A stretch of DNA of 64,000 nucleotides from Prorocentrum cordatum (lineage: Eukaryota > Sar > Dinophyceae > Prorocentrales > Prorocentraceae): the NCBI GenBank assembly GCA_963575745.1, contig CAUYUJ010016883.1:40001-104000 (forward strand), written 5' to 3'. The stretch's first letter is position 1; each line of letters begins with the position of its first letter. A program made the translations under genes and the position numbers. Under the pieces are notes generated by a model. That model ran no database searches and was not told where the DNA came from. It saw only the letters and a program-made list of their open reading frames with translations. Of the stretch, positions 1 to 9,660 are shown piece after piece.

Positions 1-59
1 GAGATCTACGGCCGCCCAGGAGAGGCTCACGGGCTGTGGCTTCGGGGCGCGATGCTGCC

Positions 60-581
60 GTCGGCGGCCGCCTCGGGGGCCCGTCGATTCGCGTCGGCGC
101 CGCTCCGCGCGCAGGAGGTCGGCGACCTCTCGAAGCCAGGCGATTTCGACGCCTCGGTGCTGCTGTTTCTCGACAGGCGGGTTGGCCTCGCCCAGGCGCT
201 GCTGGCGATGGCGGCGGCGCTGTGCCGCGCGGGAGCCCCTGCTGCCGCGCCTTCCTTCGCGTCTGTCAGCGCGACGCGGCGGATGCCTGGCGCAAGGCGG
301 CGCTGGCGCTCGGCCTGGCGAAGTTCACGGCTTGCCACGTCCACCAGCTGCGCCACTCGGGCCCAAGCCAGCTGACGGACCTCGAGCACATCGGGCGCCA
401 GGGCCACTGGAAGTCGGGGAGCTCGGTCAGAGGGCGCGAGAAGGGCGGGCGGCTCGCCGAGCTGCTGCGCCTGCTGCCCGCCGCGCAGCGCCGGCACGCC
501 AAGGCGTGCGCCATGAGTCTAAGCCAGTCGTGCCACGGCCTGCCCTCGCCAGCGGCGCCCGTTTGCCTCGCCCGCCAGTGA
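60..581 (+). pseudogene. Tyrosine recombinase C-terminal fragment
   Basis: The frame ending at 581 carries the C-terminal signature of a tyrosine recombinase as found in YR retroelements. There is an HxxR-type box, HQLRHSG, around 340-360, followed about 30 residues later by GHWKSGSSVRGREKGGR (about 400-460). In related proteins I recall, the nucleophilic tyrosine sits in the VRRYEK-like position, but here that residue is arginine, so the fragment should be inactive. The upstream half is spread over other frames and no complete gene is visible. It is a relic unrelated in sequence to the recombinase at 5331-6265. The family call rests on the two motifs only. Confidence 0.55.
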
Positions 582-1370
582 TTTTAGATCTGTTATGTTA
601 TCGGGAACAGGTGGTTTCGCTAAGGCTGTGGCTCAGTGAGACATGCCTGTGCTTATGTGGGACACGCCGCTGGGGGAAGCATGGCCTTTCCCGGCCCTGT
701 AATCGCTCGCTCGTCCTGTCGTGGATACGTGCTAGTCGCATCAGAGGATGGCATGATGGCGTTCCTTGCAACACTCTGACCAGGTGCCGTGACCATGGAG
801 CCGGGGCCCCTCCTGTTCGGTCACCTTCGGCCTCCCCAACCTGAAGCCCCATTTGCATGCGATCGTTGATGTGTCCAACATCCTCAACAGTTTAATCGCT
901 ACTCTAGCTTGCGCTAGCCTGACTCATACGACCCCGTGGAGCGTTGAGAACCTTAAGACGTCCAGGTTGCGGTTATTTCCCCGCTTGAAAGCTTCGGCGC
1001 GCAGACGCGCCGCGGCCTTTCACATTACTTCCACGCGTCAATGGAGTGCCCCGTGGAAAAAAGACACGGGGTTGATTTTCGGTGACCTCGACCCTGGGCC
1101 GTTCAGGGGTTCTCGGTGCATAGGCTCCAGACGAGGGATTTGTTCCCGCGCCCATCGGCCCCGCCAACAGCTCCAGGGCCTCTTACCCCTGGGCGGGTTT
1201 AAAACACGGCAAGGGGCCGAGTATCCTCGTAAGTTGTGGGTAGCGCTCGCGCGTCTCTTCCATAATGCCGAGGTCCGGGCTTCGGCTGAAGTCATTCAGA
1301 AATCTCTCGGTTAGTGTGCCTCTCTTTTCCGGCGTGGCCAGGCTGCTCTGCAAAATCGGGAGCATCTCTG
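582..1370. other. No recognisable gene
   Basis: About 790 bases without a convincing coding frame, RNA gene or repeat. The short open frames here have no recognisable motifs. Confidence 0.5.
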
Positions 1371-1740
1371 GTGATTTTGTTTCACTTGATGGCGGTGCCG
1401 CCATCGAGTGGCTTGAGCGTGTTGCGAACGGGGCGGCCTGCTCCGAAGGCAGGATCCTGGCGAGATCAATCTCTTCGTGCACTGGCAGAAAAAGTGCGCT
1501 CAGGATTGTCGTGGTTTCACGGGTTTCCGATGCTCCCTTTGGGCCGCCGCCGCATGGGTTAAACAAGTCTTCCGCCTCCTCCCCTCCTCCTCCCTTCTAT
1601 TTTCAAACGGAGATTTTATTTCACTTGATGGGGGTGCTGCCATCGAGTGGCTTGAGCGTGTTGCGAACGGGGCGGCCTGCCCCGAAGGCAGGATCCTGGC
1701 GAGCTCAATACCTTTGTGCACAGGCAGAAAAAGTGCGCTC
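1371..1740 (+). repeat. Tandem duplication, ~130-bp unit
   Basis: A segment of about 130 bases at 1371-1501 (a TTCACTTGATGG block through AAAAAGTGCGCT) recurs at 1611-1740 with scattered mismatches, a period of about 239 bases. The second copy runs directly into the ATC microsatellite. No coding function is apparent. Confidence 0.8.
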
Positions 1741-1745
1741 CTGAT

Positions 1746-2335
1746 TTTCATAATCATCATCATCAGCGTCAGTATCAGCATCATCATCACCATCGTCATC
1801 ATCGGCAGCATAATCATCATCTTCATAGTTATGTGCATCATCATCCTCATCATAGTATTACTCCTCTCTTGTTTACCCTCATCAGCATCATCATCGCCAT
1901 CGCCATCATCATCATCAGCAGCAGTAGCAACATCAACATCATCGCCATCACCATCATCATCAGCAGCAGCAACATCATCATCATCGTCAGCATCGCCATC
2001 ACAGCATTATCAGCATCCGCATCATCATGATCAACCTAATCTTCTTAACCGGCATCATCAATCATGATCAGCAGCATCATCATCATCGACATCTTCATCA
2101 TCATTATCATCATCAGCATCAACACCAGCACCATCAGCATCATCAGCAACAGACGCATCAGCATCATCATCACCAGTACCATCAGCATCATACTATTCAG
2201 CAGCATCATCACCATCGTCATCGTCATCGTTACAATCAGCATCAACATCATTGTCAGAATCATCAGCATCACCATCTTCATCCTGAGCAACGCTGTGCCT
2301 CCTCTTCAGCATCATCATTATCAGCATCATCCTAC
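1746..2335. repeat. Imperfect ATC/CAT microsatellite
   Basis: Nearly 600 bases of imperfect CAT/CAG triplets. The open frames across it (poly-His, poly-Ile/Ser and poly-Met on the other strand) are products of the triplet repeat and are not annotated as genes. Confidence 0.9.
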
Positions 2336-3120
2336 CCAATCCTCCACCCGGCGCGCGCGGGTCTCTCCCGCCCGCCGAGCATAGTGATCGAGCTGGCAGA
2401 CACCTCCGCTGCCCATCAAGCGGGGCTGTCGCCCAGGGGTGGAAGACTGTCTGAGATAGCGGCCACTCCCAGGAGGGAAGGGTCTGCTGGCCGGGGCCTG
2501 GGCATACCCGGGAGCTCCTTGGCGTTTCACGATGGCGTGTTTAGTCGCCCGCGTGCTCGGGCGACCGCTCAGCGCCCGCGGCCGCCTCCACCTCCTCCAA
2601 CCTCAATTTCTTGTCAGATGCGCCCGACGGACAATATGCGCCGGGGGCCAACTGGGCCCCGCAGCCGCCGAACACGGCGCGAATGTACACGCTGTCGCAA
2701 GAAGTCTATCGGGCAGACCGAACACACGCGAGACAAGCCGAGCAGCCGCGCGTAGAGCGGAGACGGTGCGTGGGCCAGCCCACAGCGGAAGTCCTGACCT
2801 CGAGCCAGCAAATCAGGCGAGAGGAGGTTGTCGTGGAAGTAGAGGACACCTGCGCCTGGCGGAAGAGGGAGCGGGGAAAGAACCTGCACGGGGAGAAGAG
2901 GGCGGCGACCGGCGCGCGCGAGCGACGACGAACGACAGCCAGGCAGCCACGACACGACACCCGCGACGCGACCGACGGACAGCCGCAACGAAGCCAGGCA
3001 ATCAGGAAGGCAGCCGCGACCGACGACGACGACACGGCAACAAGCCCTGGCGGCCTCCACAGCGGCGTCTCCAGCCCTGGTTGCCCGGCAGCACCGCGCA
3101 GCCGTTGGCCTCCCCACGCC
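2336..3120. other. No recognisable gene
   Basis: GC-rich unique sequence between two microsatellites. The open frames on both strands are Arg/Ala/Pro-rich, mutually overlapping and lack any family motif. Confidence 0.45.
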
Positions 3121-3345
3121 GCCCGCTCCTCCTCCTCCTCCTCCTCCTCCTCCTCCTCCTCCTCCTCTTCCTCCTTCTCCTCCTCCTCCTCCTCCTCTTC
3201 CTCCTCCTCCTCCTCTTTTCAGGTTTCGTTCACTCCTCCTCCTCCTCCTTCTCCCCCTCCTCCTCCCTCTTCTCCTCCTCCTCATACTTCTCATCATCAT
3301 CATCATCATCATCAGCATCATCATCATCATCATCATCATCATCAT
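3121..3345. repeat. CTC and ATC microsatellites, left flank of YR element
   Basis: A CTC tract (3121-3290) passes into an ATC tract (about 3289-3345). The ATC tract stops exactly where the YR element's B2 repeat begins, and resumes at 11316 beyond its other end. The element therefore interrupts one microsatellite. Confidence 0.85.
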
Positions 3346-3625
3346 AATGTGGATCCCCGTGTTTAGCTGATCCGGCATCTGTCCTCACCCGCCCACCCAA
3401 GGCGGCAGGACGTGCAGTTGGGCGAAGCCCTCAGGATTACGTCGCCGTCGGACAAAGGGTGAACATGAAAGCAAACGAGAGCAATAATCTTTCCAGCAGC
3501 AGGATGCGTGACCACACGAATCCAATCTCGATTGCAGTAACTGGCCTGCGAGCGAGAGGCCGACACCGCGCAAAGAATTGAAAAGGATGCAACGCGTATT
3601 GTACTCTGGTCCCTGCAGAGATCCC
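3346..3625 (-). repeat. Split direct repeat B2 (3' end of YR element)
   Basis: 280-bp copy of B1 (3800-4080) at about 95% identity by eye. Its outer end AATGTGG abuts ATC microsatellite at 3345, defining the 3' terminus. A 98-bp spacer (3626-3723) with no repeat partner separates it from A2. Confidence 0.85.
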
Positions 3626-3723
3626 CGAGTGGCTTATCATCACCCAGGGCAGGGAAGAACGCATGAAACGGACACTCCACTATCCTACCACTGGACGAAA
3701 TCATGAGTGCATGCGGGGGGGGG

Positions 3724-3799
3724 CCCAGAAAAAAAACTACGAAGGGGGAGATCGCACTCACTTCACATTAAGTAACATTCAGAGACCTCATTCTCCAAT
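3724..3799 (-). repeat. Split direct repeat A2 (internal)
   Basis: 76 bases matching A1 at 11240-11315 apart from one base in an A run. It lies directly against B1, giving the junction expected of a circular intermediate. Confidence 0.9.
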
Positions 3800-4080
3800 A
3801 ATGTGGATCCCCGTGTTTAGCTGATCCGGTACCTGTCCTCACCCGCCCACCCCAGACGGCAGGGCGCGCAGTTGGGCGAAGCCCTCAGGATTACGTCGCC
3901 GTCGGACAAAGGGTGAACATGAAAGCAAACGAGAGCAATAATCTTTCCAGCAGCAGGATGCGTGACCACGCGAATCCAATCTTGATTGCAGTAACTGGCC
4001 TGCGAGCGAGAGGCCGACACCGCACAAATAACTGAAAAGGATGCAACGCGTATTGTACTCCTGGTCCCTGCAGAGATCCC
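3800..4080 (-). repeat. Split direct repeat B1 (internal)
   Basis: 281 bases, starting AATGTGGATCCCC and ending CAGAGATCCC, repeated as B2 at 3346-3625. It follows the last ORF of the element after an 84-base gap. Confidence 0.9.
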
Positions 4081-4164
4081 TTCGGGCTGTGATGGTATAC
4101 GCATGACACTCCACTGAATCCCATACCCCACTCGTGTACTCTCTGCATATCAAGAAGTTCACCA

Positions 4165-5328
4165 TCACAGCCCATTCCCGCCAGCTAGACGTGCGCACTG
4201 AAAGGCTGACTTCACTTGCATCCAGTAACGAAACCAGAAGGGCGGGAAAGAGCCGGCAGGAATGTCGGACTTGTGGAGGGGCACGCGCAGCCAGTCTAGG
4301 TCGATCGCCGCTTCCGTGCACGATCGAACTCTGTCGGAAATACGTTCCAGCTGCGCGCTCACATCGGCTCCGAACCACTCCCACATTGGGTTCGCCCACA
4401 CTGGCTTGAAAACGAGAGCCGACCAATTGAATCTGACTTTCACAAAATACGTAGAGAGAAGCGTCACCTCGTACTCAAAGACTTCAAACTTGTGAATCGC
4501 CACAAACTTCTGCTCAGACTTCGCAAGCGAAGGAAGCGTCGGGCCGACCCGATCCAGTGCCTTCCAGATCTCAGCGGCCCGATCCTCAGGTAACTGATGA
4601 AGTGCGTCCGAAAGCGCAGCAGTCTGATCTGAGTTGCGGGCGCCCAGCAGCATGATGTAGCGCCCTCCCGTCGCATTCACGGAGGCGTTCAGGAGGTCGA
4701 CGCCTTCCCAGGTCTCCTCCAAAGCTGACAAGCCACCGCGGCCAAACTTCACGGCCATGTCGGTCACCAGCACCGTGACGTTGGACGCCGCCTTCGTCAG
4801 GACACCTCCCGCGTCGGCAATGTCCTCGGAGAGGCTGATGACGGCGCCCACTCCCTTGGCCAGCGTGGGCGAGAAGCTCGGCGGGCTGATCCACAGCGCC
4901 AGCAACAGCACGGCGCCCGGCGACAGCCACCAGGCGCGGCCCACGCTGAACAGGCCTGCCAGGCCCTTCCGCCACGGCGAGGGGCGCGGCCGCCTCGGTT
5001 GGGGCGGCGGCGGCGCGGCCACAGGCGGCCCCTCGGCCTCGGAGCTGGCCGCGAACGGGTTAAGGACCCCGCTGGGCGGCGTGCTCCAAGGCGAGGGAAC
5101 TGCCACCTGCCCAAACGGCGTGCCCACCAGCGACCACGAAGACGGCGGTGACAAACCTGCTGGCAACGTAGAAGCAGGTGAAGCTGACTTAGCTCCTGGC
5201 GACTTCGGGCCGCCTGGAGCAGGTGAAGCCGTACGCGAGCTCCTCGCGGACGGCGGCGTCAAACTCTTCGCTGAGGCCGGCGGCGTATACACACCGCCCA
5301 CAAACGCGCTGCCTACCTGCGGCGCCAT
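4165..5328 (-). CDS. ORF4 of YR element: single-pass membrane-type protein, unknown function
   Basis: 387 residues with an ATG only 2 nt after the recombinase stop (TGA GC ATG), suggesting translation coupled to the upstream ORF. Residues 1-115 are Pro/Ser/Ala-rich. A basic stretch (PRRPRPSPWRKG, 111-122) precedes one hydrophobic segment at about 132-154. The remainder of about 230 residues has four N-X-S/T sequons (for example near 183, 214 and 218) and a Trp/Phe-rich C terminus. I recognise no family. The layout (short cytosolic-like head, one membrane span, larger domain with sequons) is env-like in outline only; a structural or accessory role is equally possible. The frame is uninterrupted, unlike the RT and YR genes. 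Confidence 0.55.
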   Translation of the reverse strand: MAPQVGSAFVGGVYTPPASAKSLTPPSARSSRTASPAPGGPKSPGAKSASPASTLPAGLSPPSSWSLVGTPFGQVAVPSPWSTPPSGVLNPFAASSEAEGPPVAAPPPPQPRRPRPSPWRKGLAGLFSVGRAWWLSPGAVLLLALWISPPSFSPTLAKGVGAVISLSEDIADAGGVLTKAASNVTVLVTDMAVKFGRGGLSALEETWEGVDLLNASVNATGGRYIMLLGARNSDQTAALSDALHQLPEDRAAEIWKALDRVGPTLPSLAKSEQKFVAIHKFEVFEYEVTLLSTYFVKVRFNWSALVFKPVWANPMWEWFGADVSAQLERISDRVRSCTEAAIDLDWLRVPLHKSDIPAGSFPPFWFRYWMQVKSAFQCARLAGGNGL

Positions 5329-5330
5329 GC

Positions 5331-6265
5331 TCAGCGGTAGGGAGGCCGTAGGAGGTCGTGTCGTACGTAGTGTTTCCAGCCACCAGCCGCCCAGCGCAAC
5401 TGCTTCTCGTGCCCCGCGGTGAGGAGGTCCGTCAGCACCGCGTTGGCTGACTGGACGTCCAGGTAGATCACCCAGCGGCCGCCCTCGCGGATCTCAGCGA
5501 ACGGGGCGCCCTCGGCGCGGGAGTCGGTGGCCCAGCCAGCGCGCGGGCTGTGCGGGCCCCAGCCCACAGTAAGCCCCAGCGCCGCTTCGGCTGTCTTGAG
5601 CAACGTGCGGTATTGTGCGATGCTGTAAGGGAAGAGAGGCTGATCGTGAGGGGTCTGCTGCGCACAACTCCAAAGGGCCTCGATGATGTCGGAATGAACT
5701 CCTGGGAGCATGGCCACTTGGGGCCGCTGCGCTTTCGTACCGAAACGGACCCCCAAGGCCAGGACCACTGGATCGCACTTTCCGTCGATAGCACGATGGT
5801 GAGGAAAGGAAACGTGTTGTGGGCGCAGGCCGAGCATCTCCGACGGTCTGAGTCCAGTGTGGCACTGCAGTACAAGACCTAGGCCGAGCCTCACGCGGCC
5901 TGCGGACGCCAAGTAGATGCACGGGAGCTTCCCTGGCGCCTTACCCAGCGGGACAGTGTGCTTGATAACTCGAGACCTCTCCCAGACTCGTAGCACCGCA
6001 TGCGCCCACATCAACTCGCCTTTCATTCGAGGGAAAACAGTTCCACCGCCGCCAGTAGATTGCAAAACTTGGACGGTGTCAGCAAGGACTCACATGCATT
6101 CTTGTACTCCACCAGCGCGTCGCCCCACTGGTCCGGGCCGACGGGGTTGAGGTGGTTGGCGAGGGCCCACTCCGAGAAGCTGCGCGCCTCTCGCCTGTAC
6201 GTCTCGATCGTCTGCGGCTTGACTCGTGCCGCTTGGTGGTGGTCTAGGCGCCGCGGCCCACGCCG
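5331..6265 (-). pseudogene. Tyrosine recombinase of the YR element (one frame break)
   Basis: This would catalyse integration of the circular element. The N-terminal SAM-like core-binding segment (TIETYRREARSFSEWA, about 6125-6230) is in the frame that ends at 6023. The catalytic half (5331-6065, 244 residues) is in another frame. It has the first catalytic box TGLRPSEML, the HxxR box HSPRAGW, and GGRW followed by IYLDV, whose Tyr is the likely nucleophile. The RKHRY-type residues are therefore mostly present. The break falls near 6030-6065, where the sequences join naturally. It follows the RT/RNase H stop at 6268 and ends 2 nt before ORF4. Programmed shifting or an indel could both explain the break. 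Confidence 0.75.
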
Positions 6266-6267
6266 CC

Positions 6268-9200
6268 TCATTTGCGTCGTGACAGCCAATATGCTGCCTG
6301 GTGCTTGGTGTCCACCCAGGGCAGCACGAACATGATACCTGTAGCTAAACATAGAGCAGCTCGTCGACGTAGAAGGAGGTTGAGTCCAGCAGCTGACGAG
6401 CGGCCCTTGGCCATGGCCGCGGAGAGGCCCTCGTTGCCCTCCAGGTTGGCGACTAAGTAGCCGTGCGCCCCTGGGGCGCGGCTGAGCGCTGCGAGCAGCT
6501 TGAGCGCTGCCCTGCCTTCGCCCAGCGTTATGTGGTCTGGGCGTTGCCATCGCCCTGATCCCAGCTCAGTCCATTCGCATTCAGGCTTCTCAAGCAGGCT
6601 CCGCGGCACCTTGGAGACGGCGATGCGATTCGCTATCTCCTTGTCCGCCCTGTTGAGGTGGCCGACCCTGCCGTCGAGCCGCGCAACAGTGTGGCCCGGC
6701 CGCGTGCCAGCTGCCACCAGGTCCTCGCGCTCGATGATGCTCGCGGCGGTCCCGACGATCCCGTAGCCGCCGAAGTCGTCCTCGTTCGAGCCCTCGGCGT
6801 CGGAAGAAAAGACCAGCGGCGCCACCGGAGCGTTGAGCACGCATTCCATCGACAGCACCAGGTGTGCCATGGCCTCCAGCTCTCGCCGAGCCGAGGGCCA
6901 CCAACTGATGACCTGGTTGGCGTGCTTCTCGATCATGCTGAAGATCGCGTGCGGGACGGACATCAGCTCCCGCTTCAAGAGGGCGCCCCACAGCCAGGCG
7001 CCTACGACCGCTCTCAGTAGCTCCACGTCGATCCAGTCGACCTCCAGCAGCCACAGGCAGCTCTCGCGCAGCAGCCAGCCCTTGTGCGGGTCGAAACGTA
7101 GCGCGGGCGGCGACCTCTGCACGCGGTACCCCACGGCCTTCAAGTTGTCCTCGGCCTCGACCCGCTCGGTGACCAGAACCCCCTCGCGCTCCCAGCCGTC
7201 CGCGACCTGCTGCATCAGCTCGTCGCACTTCGGCTCCTCTGAAGCGGGGCCCACAGTCAACACCAAGCCGTCGTCGACGTGAACGTAGGCCGCCACGTCC
7301 TCGGGCCCCAAACTGTACTGACCCTTCTTGGAGTACTTCTCGTTCAGCATGACAAACTTCCCTCCTAACGGACCCTCTGCTTCTCGACTCCATTGGCTTG
7401 TGCGCGGCCGTGCTGTAGAAGGGCGTCTCCAAAACCCAGGTCCACCTGATTCCAGACGCATCAGTGCAATAGTACGGGTCATGCACCAACCGAAGAAACG
7501 GCACAGACCTGAGGGATAACTCTGAAGACGTCGTGACGCAAATACTCCCCGATCATTCTTACCTCGGACATTGTCGTGAGCATGGTTACCGTCACAGTGA
7601 AGCAAACCTTCGGATAGCCCAAGGAGGTTGGAAAGGAGACCTGTAGGTTTTTGGGCCGCCCCCCCGTACATGCACTGATCTAGAGTTACAACCTGGGCCT
7701 GAGCACGTTCAGCTAAACCTTTCACCCCTTCGAGGGCGAAAACAGCAGGGAAGGGGAACTCGCCAGGGTCCGCGGGGTGCTCTAACAAAAAAGCCCCGCC
7801 CTGCAACAGAACAGCCTCGCACAGACCTAAGAAGTTGAAAAGCAGAGCGTTTGCCTCTACTACTTGCATCCTCTCATGATTCTTCAGCGACGGCAGCCCC
7901 AGCAAGTGGTCGCGTCGTCGCAGCGGCGGGGGGCCGCCTGGCCGGTGCCTCAGCCTGCTCCAGGTGGCACAGGGCGGCCCTCCCAGCACCACATCCAGCA
8001 GGCCCTCGTTCGCCAGCTCGAGGAGCGCCGCGACGGTGTGCGGGTCGGTGAAGTCCCAGCGCGCGTCGAAGGCCAGGTCGACGCCAAAGAAGAAGACGGG
8101 TATGTCATGCTGCAGAAAGTCTCAACATGGTCCTGGATGTCACCCAGGCGGCGGCCTCCTGCAAAGATGTGGACCACTACCATGATCCTCTGAGCTGACC
8201 TCTTGAAGTAGCGCACCTTCTCGCAGAACTCTGCGACCGTGAAGCCCGCCTCGAGTCGGTCCGCGCTGCGCCGGTTGCGCTGCAAGTCAACCCACTCCTG
8301 GTCGTGTACCTCCACCTCGTCGGTCAAGTCCGCGTGCTTCGTGGCGTTGGCCAGCTCGGACTCGGCCAGCTTCCTGTTGAAATTCAGCGTCTCGCCCAAG
8401 CTCCGCACGTGGATCGACATCAGGATGTGCACAGAGTGGGAGCTCCCCATCGGCAGCCGCTGGTAGCACGGGTAAACCATCTCGTAGTCGGGGACGTCCT
8501 TTAGCTCCGGCGGGAGCTGGCTGCGCACCAAGGCGGCGGGCAGCGCGGGAGTAGCCATTCAGGGCCACCACCACGACGGGGTCACGACCGACGAGAAGGC
8601 ATTCGACTCGTCGCAGCGGGCGAGGTGCAGGGAACCTTCCATCACGCGTATCTGAGAGAGAGCGCCTCCACCGCCTAGACCATGGTCCTCTCGACCACGG
8701 ACATCACACCAAATGTAGTTCGCAGGGACCGCCATGATCAACTTTCTGAGTTTCTCGGGATCTTTCTTGGGGACCGCGCTGACGCCGTTGATGGCCTTAA
8801 TGTCGGCGCGGCGCATGTAGGTCCATAGACGTGGTGGGAGGTCCTGGCGGCATAAGTACTTGGCCCACTCCTCCTGCGAGCCTCCCAAGAAACCGTAGTG
8901 CTGCTCCAGCTCCCGCAGCAGCTGCTCGCTCTTGCCGCTCCAATCCACCACGTTGCTCTCCTCAGCGTAGAACTGGGACTCCGCAATCGGCAGGGCCTCC
9001 AGCATGTCCACGGTCCGCTCGGTGGTCACCTCGTCGATGCGGTCCGCAATGAACGTAGCGTGCACCTGTCGCTTGCAGGTCCCCGAGTAGGTGACTTCGC
9101 TGAGTTTGAGCAGCTCGGTGATAGCTCGCACGCCTGTCACCATTCCTGGCCGGCGAGCGCTGACAAACTCCTGGGCCAACCTGATCGCCCTGAGTTGAGC

Positions 9201-9660
9201 TTGTCCTGCCGCTCCGTCGCTTGCTCTAAGATCTCGACGCTCGACGTTGCGGCTCGCCTGCTGCTTCAAGCCTCCAGCGTGAACTCGTTTCCAGGTCTCC
9301 AACACCTGGTTGGCCAGCTTGTGTATCTCTCGCCGCTTCGCCTCCCTCTGTCGTAGCCTGCCCGACGACGACGCTGGTCGTGTACTCGGCCAGGGCAGCA
9401 GGGGCAACGGGAGGAGGCCACGTCGCTCCTGAAGTAGGAGGTGAATGTCGGCAAGGTCGGGAAAGGGGCTGGTTCTCGCTATCGTCGGGCGAGAGGGCGG
9501 TGGTCGTGAGCACGTCCGCGGCCCGCTCTGGCATGCAGCTCCATCCCGATGTACTGGCACCCACGCGCCTCCGTCTCCTCGTCCACCTCGCAGCCGTAAA
9601 GTGATTCGCCTCGGAGGTGCCCCCGGCTGCCAAGGCACCTCCGTCCTCGGCGGGGGTCAA
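6268..9660 (-). pseudogene. Reverse transcriptase / methyltransferase-like / RNase H polyprotein, frame-broken
   Basis: Pieces in at least three frames join into one polyprotein. 9660-9240: N-terminal part in mixed frames. 9240-8559: a helical region, then RT with VSAVPKKDPEKLRKL, GGGALS and motif A (CDESNAF). 8558-8300: motif B region (QRLPMGSSHSVHILMSI). About 8200-7440: methyltransferase-like insert. 7288-7268: motif C (VHVDDG). 7250-6850: thumb-like region. 6830-6268: RNase H-like segment ending HQAAYWLSRRK. The breaks fall near 8560-8600, 8000-8100 and 9240-9500. The only candidate start at the 5' end is a TTG overlapping the ORF1 stop, so expression may depend on ORF1 read-through or reinitiation. 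RT motifs A, B and C are all present. The assignment to the YR element is supported by the flanking A/B repeats. Confidence 0.75.
7440..8200 (-). other. Cytosine-methyltransferase-like domain inserted in RT
   Basis: Within the RT gene, between motif B and motif C, is a run resembling a C5-cytosine methyltransferase. A motif I-like element, VHIFAGGRRLGDIQ, lies at about 8132-8180; a motif IV-like GGPPCATWSRLR at about 7945-7990; and a motif VI-like LLEHPADPG some 50 residues later. In C5 methyltransferases motif IV (PPC) supplies the nucleophilic Cys and motif VI an ENV glutamate. One frame break lies between motif I and IV. Function is inferred from motifs; no target-recognition domain or C-terminal motif X is visible. 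Confidence 0.55.
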
